From Ettlia oleoabundans (taxonomy: Eukaryota; Chlorophyta; Chlorophyceae; Chlamydomonadales), in NCBI GenBank assembly GCA_019693395.1, contig JAAMXP010000669.1:1-15427 (forward strand): a stretch of 15,427 nucleotides of DNA, given 5' to 3'. Below, one piece after another: positions 1-9,037 of this stretch; the stretch's first letter is position 1; each line of letters opens with the position of its first letter. The notes beneath the pieces were generated by a model. It was not told the DNA's origin and did no database searches. It worked only from the letters and a program-made list of their open reading frames with translations. The position numbers and the translations under genes were made by a program.

Positions 1-25
1 TTTCTTTTCAAGCTTTCCTTCCCAC

Positions 26-3000
26 CTGGCTTGTAGCTTTGGCATCTAACTTCAACAGTTGTGGTGCTTGAAGCAATGTGGCGGCGATAAAAGCATCACG
101 CTGGGATTGGTTGAACGACGGTTCCGCTAGTACATCGCGAACATACATGAAAACAGCACCAGGATACCTACGACAAGCGCACCAAGCTGCCAACGTGCAA
201 ATGAGGCACGGATGTACACCATGCAAACAGGCATGTCACCCAAAGCAATTTGCAACTGGTGATGAAGCAGGGCCGCGATAGCAGCACATAACGTAAATGA
301 GCAACATAACCTGCCTTGGGTCATTGGCAAGGCAAGCTAATGCGTCTAGACATGCACCCTGAGCATGCCGCACTTGTGCCTCCGCCTGCTTGAACCCAGC
401 CTGTCGAGCCAAAAAAACAGCCTGCAAAGCGAACCATGGGTAATGGGAATTAAACACGTGAGTTAAGAGCAACATGTCACGGTACTACGGTGTTAAACAG
501 GTACAAAGCCAGTGGCAGGCTGGTAAATACATACAGCCAAGGGAGCAAGGTGGACCGTCCAACATGCCTCAATGGTATGCCAAAATGCACACACCAAACC
601 GTACCTGATGCCAGTCAGCAGGGCTCATGGTGCTGCCTGCCGCGGATATCACATCGCCAAAAACGGCTTCTCGCTCTGTTGTTGACAAGCCGGTTCCTAG
701 TGGACCCGCTTGAGGAGCTGATGCCAGGTGGCGCAACACTCTGAGCAGCATCCCACTGGATACACTGGCACGATTTGAAGCCAAGTATTTTGCTAGAAAT
801 TGTACTGCAGCCGATTCTGCTACACTCGACATTTGCTGGGCTGAACTGCCAACAGTCGTTGCGGCAAGTACTTCAGTGCCCGTTCCCATCGGTGCAACTT
901 GTGTAGCAAAGGCGCCAGAGTCGAGCAGTGCTACCACAGCATCAACTACGGCCTGCAGCGCACCTCAAGAAGGGCAACAAAGGTGTTCCTCGTCCAAAAA
1001 CAAGCACTGATACCAAGAACTTGAAACCAAAAAAGATTCAGCAAACTGAAGTGAAACGGTAAGAACACTGGTTTCTTCCACATTACTCCGTTTCCGATTA
1101 GGGAAAAAACTCCCCCCATAAAGCAGCTGGAGGTGAGGAAAGCAAGGAAGGTCGAGCATAGCAAAATAATGACAAATATAGTGCGAGTGACTTGCCTGTG
1201 CCACCGTCCGGACTGTGCCAATCGGTGCACTTTGATTGCGGATTCCGGAAGACATATCGGCCAAATCTGCAACACACGCACAAAACGTGGTATGCAACAA
1301 AAATCGCACTGCGTGTCCCATGACAACTACAACCCCGGGCAAACAAGCACAACAAAAGGCAGCAAATGACAGCAAAGTCGTGTGAACCATGCACAGTAGC
1401 GGCAACAATAGAATTGGGCAGCGTGGGAGAGACCCAATCGGCTTTTTGAGCAACTTATGAGCCATGTTTGCCTGATTGTGGGAAGGGGAGCGACATGAGA
1501 ATGTTGTGTGGCACCAGCAGATGGGGAGCAAATGCACGCACCATAGGTGCGCATGGTCCTTACCAGCAGCTACAACCGCTATTGTTGTGCTTATCCTCCG
1601 CAACAACGGCAACCAAAGCAGACGTGAGCAATAACATAAGTATAAGACAGACGCAACATAGGTGCAACCTGCATAGGTTGTGTGCCCATGACAAATGCAC
1701 CCACCTGACTCAAGAGCATCCCAGCCTACCAGGCCCTGCTGCAGTAGGCCTAGTACACCGGGCGCATCTAGCTGGCAAAGGTACCGCAACGCAGGGCAAG
1801 GGTCCTACTTTGGGGGAGGAGGGGGGGGACACACAAGAGGCCAAGTAGCGGCCATGCGCCGGACAGCCAAGTTTGCAAGCGCTCTACCACACGTTCTCCA
1901 CAATGACTTGGACAAAACACAGGCCCACACCTGGATGGTGGGTGGCATGTGGTCCAGTATGGCCACATCACGGGTGTGCGCCATTTCTCCCCATAGCCGC
2001 CAACAATCCCACACTACAACAGAGCGGAAACAGCGAAATGAGCTGGCGCCCTTTTGTTGCTCTGCCTATCATGTATGACGACCAAACATGGTTTGCACCA
2101 TCATACCCCATGAGCACATAAGATAGCACCTGACTGCGAGGTGCTGCGCACAAGGAAGGCAAGAACTTGCGCTTTGCTTCGTTGTTGTTGCTCGAATGGT
2201 GCTTGCCCTGTACCTACATGTCACACAGGAAGCCACAGGATGATTTAGCATTGAAAGGGCAAAAGGGCAAAAAGCATTCGCAGCCATGCACGATGCACAA
2301 AACACCTGTTGAAGTGCATTAAGTGCAAGGGCCGTGGCTGTGCACAATGCAACATATACCCTTGCACTGGTTAGCAAGTGTGAAGTACCTGGCGGGTAGC
2401 TATGCCCCATCATGCAACAGCGAAGAAAGGCAAATAACTTGTAGCCCAAGCGCAAGCCTTCATTCTGCTGAAGCAAAACCTCAGCATCGATATCTGTGGT
2501 CACCGATGCTAATGATGCCCTTGCAAGAGCACCCACTGGTGCTACATCTGCCTCTGTGGCTGCCGCTGCTGCGATGAGCAACAGAGCAGCCGGGGTCTGA
2601 CAGTCTTGAAGGGCGTGCGTGAAAATGTGTATAAGTGCCGCAAACAGGTGGTGTTGTATGCACAGCGGGATCAACTGCAGAGACTAGAACAATCAAGAGC
2701 CAGTTAGCATCTGGCAAGCAAAGTTTGGGAGCTGAAGTGTATAATCCACATATAGAAGAGTACCATAATCAAACAAGTAAAGTAATCAAAGACTTGGAAG
2801 CAGCCCACACCTGGTTCAGGTCGAGGCTAAGAAGGTTCATCTTTAGCACACACGCTTCCAATCGCTCAGTCTGTCCGGCTGCAACGCACTGCTCAACCAA
2901 CAACTGCATCACCTGCAAGAAATAAGCATGAAAGTTGTGCGCTTGCCTCGCTCGGCAACAACATTGCTAGCAGCGTTGAAACGTGGATATAGCAAGAATA

Positions 3001-6000
3001 TGGGGTATGTTTACATACCTCCGGGGCAACGCTTGGCACGTGGTCAGACAATATAAAGAGTAGCAGCTGCTGCAGGAAGGCAGCTGCTGGGGAAACTGTT
3101 GAAGCCGCAAATGAGTGTTGCTGTGGCTGGCCAGCAGTGTTAAACCGCGGAAAAATGTCAGACCACAGGGCCTCGGGTTGATGTACAAGTAGACAACAGC
3201 TGATTGCCGTGCCAGCAAGCCGATGCAACACCGTCGCCGATGTACTTGCTCCCTCCTCGTCCTGCTGATGATGATGCTGTGCAAGACCCTGTTCCACATA
3301 TGCGCACAAAATGGTCAGAAGCTGCCGCCGGACCTCAGGTGTGGCAGCTCCAAAACCATCAGCAGGCCACGCTGCCTGCGCATCCTTTTGTTGCTGGCCC
3401 TGGATGTTGGTTGACGCCCGATAGATGTTCACCGCTGCCAACAATGCTGCGGCTAGCTGTTGCGGCTGGCTTGCAAGGGCAGATAGGCGTTGTTGCCAGC
3501 TCAAAAGCTGCACCACCCGGATGCCTATAACAAATTCAAATGCGGGAAGAATTCAAACATGCAGTAATCAGTCATGTAGTTTGGTATGTAACTCAGCAAT
3601 AGGGACGCAACAAAAATGCAAGGGCCTCTACCCCAACAAGACGCACCTCTCGAGGTCAATAACAACAGCTGGTCGCCAAAACCATTAACAGATTGATGGA
3701 AGCTGTTGATATTGCTACCAGCAGCCAGCGCCTGCAGCCCACAAAAGCAGGTGCAATTGATGGTGCTGTGAGTAGTGCATTTGAAGTTTGGTGAAGCTAC
3801 ATGTCCTGTTAGATTTTTACCACGCTCTCATGCGCGAGCCCACCTGGCCGCTTACAATCCAGTCAGTGAGGGTCAAGGCCTCTTCTATAACGTCACTGCT
3901 TCCAATAGAACCCTGCTGGCTGCCAGTGCTTAAACACCAACTAGAGCGGTACAAATGCACCATGGTGGCTGTCTCCCCCTGGCTGCTTAGCACTACCTGC
4001 TCAGCAATGGGGACAGCACACAAACGCAACACTGAGAGGAATGTTGCAACTGTCTATGCAAACAATGCAAACACCAAGTGTCTACTGCAAGAAACACCAT
4101 ATTGCCCAATGGAGTGCCCATCAACAGCACACCACTGCAACAAACAGGAAGCGATGCAGTGGCACCAGCTTGTTGCGTAACACGCACCAAGGGGCCGGAG
4201 TCAAGGAAGTAGCAGCCACAAATGCCGGGGGCATCAGATGCGACACCGCTAAAATCAGGTCCGCCACCTGCGGCGCTGTCGAGGCTAGTGTTGCTGTCTT
4301 CATCCAGGACTGCCAAGACGTTGCTACCCTTAGCTTGCGACCAGGAGCGAAGAAACACTGGCGGAGGGAGCGGCTGAGCTGGCGGCTGTGGTGTGCCTGC
4401 TGACTGCAACGCCGCAGGGCGTTGTGGCTGGCGTTGCAGCAACTCAACAGAGTAGACTGACATATTATGATGCCAAGCAACTGCCAGAGTGACGCTGACT
4501 GCTGGCTGCCCGGCTGCCATGGCTGGACTTCCATGCAAGGAGCGGGTGCTGCCACTTAAGCGCCAGGTGGCATATGGATTGCAATGTGCTGGCGTATTGT
4601 TGGGTGGCAGAAACACATGCAGCATCTGCAAAGCAAGGGAACGTGGCGTGGTGCACAGGGTAATGGGGTCAGGCATTAGAATTAATCTGAGGCGCAGGTG
4701 CGGTCGGGCATTAGGCAGCATAGCTGGGCCTGCTGGTAGACAGTCGCGCCAAGCCATATAGATGCCATAAAGTTAATCAAATTATTGCGCTACAGCGTCA
4801 TTCATGCAAAACTCAACGATGGACCTGAGCAAGAGGCAATACAACTGAAAAACAAGTAACCTGAATCTGTTTAAACCATGGCCACACATGTTGGCGCGGT
4901 GTTAGATTAAGCAGAAATGGGAACTGCAACAAGTGCGACATTGGGGCAAAGCTAGCTGAGCACCTGAAGCCTGCCTTCTGGTGTCAATGAGCACGCCAGC
5001 ACAGCACGGGTGCACACCACCATTAAGAAGTGGCCCACCTCCTACATTATGCATTGTGACAAAACAGTGACCCATAATCTGGGGCCCGCATCAATTTATG
5101 AGGCGAGCTACGAGGCTTCAGAGACATAAGGTATTCATTTCTTTGATTCATGGAAACACCGCCACAAGGGTGATAAGTATTGACTGCCATTCGCACCGGG
5201 ATGAACAAGGTTGAGGCGGCCTCGGCAGAAAAGTGCTGTTGTGGGGTGCTGCTGGTTGGCTTGCCGCCCGTGGCTGAGCTGGCACCATGCAGCGGCAGGA
5301 GAGCGCAGACCATGCCTGGGTCAAACGATTTGGCTGGGGAGGACTGTTGCAGCGGGATCAGATGGCTAGGACCTGCGCCGCCACTTCCGGTCAAGCCACC
5401 TGCAGCAATACCAGCCTCTTTATGTCTGGAAAACCAGCAACTCACCAGAAAAGGAACATGAAACGATCAATGGGGGCGGGATAGGGGTACTGGCGATGTG
5501 AGAACATAATCAAGTTTTACTTTCCATCTCAGCATGCCGGCACAAACTGAGCATGCAAGAGGCATTCAGCGCCAGATGCAGACTTACGTGCGAAACTGCT
5601 GATGGCAGACGCAGCCACCGACAAGTGGCGACTTAGGTTGTGAGCCATCAACCTGCCATGAGCATCAGCTGTCAGTGCCCAGGTTGCGCTGCCAGCTCTG
5701 CATACATTCGGGCATGAGGTGGACGCAATCAAACCAAGCATGAGTAACAATCAACACACGAAAAATGGAAGGGACGTGCGCATCAACAAGTTCGTGCTTC
5801 CCCGCAGCATGCATCATGGTGACCAGCAAAGCGCAACTGCAGCCCACCCATCAAGCAACGCAGTGGCTGTGACGGCAGTGGCATGCATGCCACCTAACGA
5901 CTTGACCAGAGCAAAGTGCACACCGCCTGCAAGGGCCATTAGGGGAAACAAAGGCGAAGTAAATCCAGTTGCACTTTGCACACAATTAACTGGGTGCAGT

Positions 6001-8727
6001 AGAAGGAGGTGAGAGCTGTTGGCAAGCTTGATTCGCGTCCGCGCCATGGCACGCAGCACGTTGCCAACAACAACACAGCTAAACGTGGAAGGCACCCAAG
6101 CATCATCCCCACGTTCACCTCCTAGCTGCGTCTTCAGCTCCCAAACCCGCGCTGCTCCGCTGGCATGCCCAACAATCAGCAGGACGCCACCGCCGTGCTG
6201 GCCCATGCACAATGCTGTCACGGAATCTCGCTGCAGCTGCGACTGTTGATGTTTCTCAGCCACCTCCAGCAGCCTGGGGGCGCATTAACGGGAGCAGCGT
6301 ACAGAAATAAGCACACATATGATCAATTGGCAGATAAGAAATGGCAACAGTCTTCACAGCCCAACATACCTGGGTGGCTGTTGGGGCTGCTTGCTGCCCG
6401 GTGCCGGAGCCGTGCCTGGCAGCAGCACAAAAGTAGTTCCACTGCTGGTCCCCACCGCAGCAATGCCCAGGTACTTGGCGACGGCACATGGTGGGCCGGC
6501 TGGCTGGGGACCGCGGAACAGCTGCAAGCAAGCCACATTGAGCAGGTGGGAGGAGGAGGAACCACGTGAAGGTAGATGAGCTTGCAGTAATTCCAAGTAG
6601 CAGGAGTCGTTTGAGTGGCTCATCCAAAGTGAATATTGCCAGCTCTCACAGCATACTCATGTACCTGCTCAAAGCTAGGGGACAGGAAGGCGCGTGCTGC
6701 AGCTGAGCGCCCAAGAACAGCGCCTTCAACAGCACTACCATTGCGGCCCCCAGCACTTTTTGCTGCTTCTGCAGCCGCTGCTACCTCAGGCTCAAGCTGC
6801 AGCAGGCATTGTTGAATGAGATCAGTTGAGGAAATGTACGCAAAGGGAGCCAAGCAGGGCAGGCAGGGCGGCTGGGAGGGTGGGGGTTGGGTGGGGGGCG
6901 GGGGTTGGTGTCTGGGGTGGGGGTGCGGGCGCGCGTGGGGGGGCAGCATCGTACGGCTGCTGCCACATTCGCGAAACGCAAAAGGGCATCATGGTGACAT
7001 GAACAGGTTCATGGCTGCCAGCTGAAAGCCAGGTGGCTGCTGCCCTCTGATGCTACCACCCAACAATTACAGGTAAGCTGGGCAACAACCAAGCCTGTTC
7101 AAGGCTTCCTGCAACATATGTGACCTTGACCAGCAAAGGTACTTGCCTGGCTAACAATGCTGGCCAGCAACAAGTCGTCTCGGCACGCAGCATTGTCCTC
7201 CTCGTCACCAGAACCACCGAGGCCGCCAGCTGCAAGGCGCGCTTCAAGGCGCTCCGCCGCCTGCAGCAGCAGCTCCTCGGGCCGTCGCTGTTGTTGAGAC
7301 TGCTGCTCCGGCTCTGGTAATGAAGGCTGGCCCTTGATAAAAGATTCACTTGCCTGCGCTGCCTGTGGAAGGGCAGGCAATTGCTGCCCTTGTGCATAGC
7401 TGTCACCAGAAGCACTCCTCACCGCTCCCTCATCGCCTTTCCTAAGCAGGCCCATTGGGGCACCCGCAGGCGGTTGCTCCTCGTGGTGCGGGGCCAAAGG
7501 CGGTGACAGGCTTGCCTGCCGTGTCTGCTGGACATCTGGAGCCAATGCCTCGCTCTCAGAGCCAGCATCTGTCTCAGTTGACACATCAGAAAGCCCGTCA
7601 GAGCCATCATCAGGTGCAACCTCGGCGGCATTGACCGCTGCATGCTCTGCAGCGCCAGCAGTGGCTGGCTGTGGCAGTGTAGCAGCAGCCAAAGGCTGCC
7701 CGCTGCGGACTGTCAAGGCAGGCGGAACCCCAGCCGGCAGGAATGGGGCTTCTGCGCCTTCTTCTTCACTTGAGCCGGACTCGATATCTGACAGCCCGCC
7801 TGACAGCTCACCTCCCAAACTGGCCTCGCTGCCGCCATCTTTTGATAGACGAGCAGATTGCGAGGTAGACTCTGGCATTTCTGCTGCGGCCTCTGCTAAT
7901 GCCACCGCAGGCTGCGCTGGCTGTTGCCCAGAGCATGCCACCTCAGCCAGCCCATCGTCCAGAGCCAGCAGCGGCATGCTGCTTGCACCTGCGTTGCTTT
8001 CTGCTGCTGCTCCTGATGCCGCTGATTGAGCTGACGGCAATGGAGACTGTGCGGACAGCACCAGGTCTCCAAACAAGTCTTCACACTCCGCTGTAGCTGC
8101 AGCTGTGAGGAGTGACGCCTGTGCTGGAGCCGCGGGAGCGCTCACAAGCACCGCGCCGCCATCTCTCAATTCGCTCTTCAGTTCCAAGCTAGCTGGAGCA
8201 AAAGAGCCAGCTGCTTCTGGCACATACTGCAATCCTGCTGCCTGCATTGATGCTCGTGGCTGGCCTGGCTGCAGTGTAGGCTCTGCAGTACCCACCGTAA
8301 GGCCAGCGGCGCCATCCCACTCTGGTTCAGCTGCCGATGGCGAATCCTGCAGGGGACGTGATGATTCCGTAGCATCATGGCTGCCAACTGTGAATTCTGG
8401 AGCTGCTACTGCACTTCTGTCGGTCGCCTGCAGATCACTCGTCGAGACGACTGCACCGGCTGCTCTGGCTGGCGCTGCCGGCTCTGCTGCTGCCGCTTCG
8501 CCTGGCAGCTCCCCTATTGCCTCGCTGCCGGGCCCCGGCTGAGAACAATCAGCCTGTGCCTCGTTCACGTCCTGTAGGCAGGCCGAAGCGACCAAGTTGA
8601 GAACGCAAACTGATCCGAGGCCGGTGGTCGCCACATTTGCTGTCGTCGAGAACATCAAGCGCTGGCCCACCTGTTCATCGTCGCTGCTGAGGAGCTCATC
8701 TAGCAGCCTGTCCACCGCAGAAGCCAT
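26..8727 (-). CDS. VPS8: VPS8, CORVET tethering complex subunit (3' end beyond window)
   Basis: VPS8 is the CORVET-specific subunit that, in yeast and animals, binds Rab5-type GTPases and tethers early endosomes before fusion. Nineteen exons were resolved (high to low coordinate): 8671-8727, 7147-8571, 6665-6796, 6370-6521, 6119-6273, 5848-5926, 5588-5697, 5197-5399, 4188-4625, 3856-3996, 3647-3731, 3019-3524, 2811-2912, 2389-2674, 2107-2213, 1705-1804, 605-963, 315-421, 26-167. They sum to 4,686 nt, 1,562 codons, with every junction in phase. The order is a disordered acidic N-terminus, a beta-propeller with AVGTSSG and LTADAHGRLM motifs, then an alpha-solenoid with LLSWQQRLSAL, NLLSLDLNQ, FAALIHIF and GYKLFAFL, all matching remembered VPS8 family motifs in the right order. 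The C-terminal RING-type zinc finger usual in VPS8 would lie left of the window. The start is the ATG at 8727, opening into DRLLDELLSSDDE. Gene identity is near certain; small exon edges could shift. Confidence 0.93.
309..315 (-). other. Probable GC donor of VPS8 intron 18 (GC-AG intron)
   Basis: Exon 18 must end in phase 2 to join exon 19, which starts with one leading base after GTCGTAG. The GT at 310-309 leaves phase 0 and fails. Using AG followed by GCAGGT (intron 168-314, 147 nt) restores phase and gives the junction NDPRYPGAVF, whose spacing matches the DP-to-VF spacing of the family. The remaining explanation is a one-base sequence error. Confidence 0.6.
964..1704 (-). other. VPS8 intron 16, 741 nt, open in the upstream exon frame almost throughout
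   Basis: The donor is GTGGGTG and the acceptor CTTGAG before GT GCG CTG. No gene was recognised inside on either strand. The minus strand stays free of stops in the frame of exon 16 until a TGA at 965-967, the end of the intron; the translation is Cys- and Leu-rich and hydrophobic and has no family resemblance. The VPS8 family has no large insertion here, so intron status is preferred. Confidence 0.65.
1812..1828 (+). repeat. G runs (C-rich pyrimidine tract of VPS8 exon 16 acceptor)
   Basis: Runs of five and eight G on the plus strand read as C runs on the coding strand, just before the AAAGTAG acceptor at 1805. They appear to serve as the polypyrimidine tract. Confidence 0.6.
3856..6796 (-). 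other. VPS8: VPS8 exons 3-10: N-terminal beta-propeller (WD40-like)
   Basis: These exons encode residues 495-964. Readable blade signatures, in order, are AFLSPSFEQ, KYLGIAAVGTSSGTTFVLLP, SVTALCMGQHGGGVLLIVGH with ARVWELK, GGMHATAVTATALLDG, WALTADAHGRLMAHNLSR, PMLHVFLPPNN with NPYATWRL, VTLAVAWHHNMSVYSVELL, and YFLDSGPL joined to VVLSSQGE and MVHLYR. Each has the hydrophobic-Gly-Asp/His pattern of propeller strands and follows the order seen in VPS8 of plants and animals. Low-complexity inserts (a Gln/Pro stretch after VELLQRQ and a Ser-rich stretch in exon 8) lie in the loops. In the family this domain contacts other CORVET components and membranes. Confidence 0.85.
4626..5196 (-). other. 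VPS8 intron 8, 571 nt without recognised content
   Basis: The donor is CCG followed by GTGCGA and the acceptor CTTTGCAG before ATG CTG CAT. The joined protein reads STLFIP then MLHVFL, fitting the family without a missing segment. A possible 20-nt cryptic exon between two CAG sites near 4830 was considered, but its length would break the phase. Nothing else is visible. Confidence 0.7.
6857..6943 (+). repeat. G-rich tract with G4 potential in VPS8 intron 2
   Basis: About 87 nt contain many runs of three or more G on the plus strand, separated by one to four bases, enough for several overlapping quadruplexes. In the VPS8 transcript this is a C-rich tract that begins about 60 nt upstream of the exon 3 acceptor at 6797. 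Confidence 0.7.
7141..7147 (-). other. GC donor of VPS8 intron 2 (GC-AG intron)
   Basis: On the minus strand the exon 2 end reads CAG followed by GCAAGT, the consensus for GC-AG introns. The intron (6797-7146, 350 nt) ends in CTGCTGCAG, and both flanking exons are in phase 0. A GT donor inside the same intron start would break the reading frame or leave a less family-like junction. Confidence 0.7.
7147..8727 (-). other. VPS8: VPS8 exons 1-2: long disordered acidic N-terminal extension
   Basis: Exon 1 (19 codons) and exon 2 (475 codons) encode residues 1-494. Almost all of it is low-complexity Ala, Ser, Gln, Glu and Pro without predicted fold. Three acidic Ser-Asp clusters stand out: LLSSDDE near residue 15, GLSDIESGSSEEE near 281 and GLSDVSTETDAGSESE near 348. 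The end (about residues 457-494) contains ERLEARLAAGGL, which resembles the short helix that precedes the propeller in plant VPS8. Exon 2 ends at a GC donor (GCCAG then GCAAGT, intron from 7146). Intron 1 (8572-8670, 99 nt) is stop-free and in phase, so whether it is always removed cannot be decided from sequence; its translation is unlike the flanking acidic composition, which favours an intron. Confidence 0.82.
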
Positions 8728-9037
8728 GTGCAAAAGAGTCGCGGCCGTTTACAAGCGAGGACTTGTGTCGAAATTCATTGCTACGATTGTCCAAAAAAGT
8801 GTACTGCGCCCAGTATGGTCTGCAGGGTTCAGTTCCTAAGAGCTCACAAGCGCCAGCACACGCCACGTGACACTTGAGGGGAAACATGCCCACTCCTGGC
8901 TGCATTGGCAAAAAAGGTCCACATTGCTCAAAACTGTCACTGACCTCGACACGCTGCACAGCCGAACCAAGCTCAGGACTGCTCGAAGTGTTTCTGTCGG
9001 CTGCGCTTGGCGAATTGCATCGCGTAAATAAACCCAC
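8728..9037. promoter_or_regulatory. Divergent intergenic region between VPS8 and PTH2-like gene
   Basis: The start codons of two oppositely oriented genes are 310 nt apart, so this stretch must hold both 5' UTRs and both promoters, or one bidirectional promoter. No clear TATA box was found; CGTAAATAAAC at about 9024-9034 is too close to the plus-strand start to serve as one. A CACGTG palindrome lies at 8864-8869 near the centre; this hexamer also occurs about three times elsewhere in the window, roughly the chance rate, so it is only suggestive. Both genes start with the same context, CACATGGC. Confidence 0.6.

Larger units (their letters stand above)
26..3731 (-). other. VPS8: VPS8 exons 11-19: alpha-solenoid including central Vps8 domain
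   Basis: These exons encode residues 965-1562. Exon 11 carries SFHQSVNGFGDQLLLLTSR, the last propeller strands before the solenoid. Exon 12 opens with VVQLLSWQQRLSALA, the usual entry helix, and ends with LLLFILSDHVPSVAPE. Exons 13-14 carry VMQLLVEQCV, NLLSLDLNQ, HHLFAALIHIFTHAL and GYKLFAFLRCCMMGHSYPPG, the most conserved block of the family (central Vps8 domain). Exons 15-19 continue with QVLAFLVRST, LRYLCQLDAPGVLGLLQQGL, AVQFLAKYLASNRASVS, AVFLARQAGFKQAEAQV and AVFMYVRDVLAEPSFNQ, helical hairpins matching the later solenoid. The last exon ends at 26 with a consensus donor (CAG then GTGGGA), so the gene continues leftward. Confidence 0.88.

Noticed and set aside
965..1789. Minus-strand 274-codon open frame as an independent gene
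   Set aside because: Its first part is VPS8 exon 16, in frame with the family; the rest is intron. It has no start context or recognisable domain of its own. Kept only as a finding about the open intron.
3993..4757. Extension of VPS8 exon 9 upstream to 4757 as coding
   Set aside because: A consensus acceptor (CTTTGCAG) at 4626 joins exon 8 in phase with family-like sequence; the upstream part is intronic.
7631..8542. Plus-strand open frames of 132 and 145 codons opposite VPS8 exon 2
   Set aside because: They are complements of Ala/Ser/Gln-rich coding sequence, which rarely produces stops on the other strand, and show only low-complexity protein.
8864..8869. CACGTG as a confirmed G-box
   Set aside because: About four copies occur in 15.4 kb, including in introns and an exon, close to random expectation.
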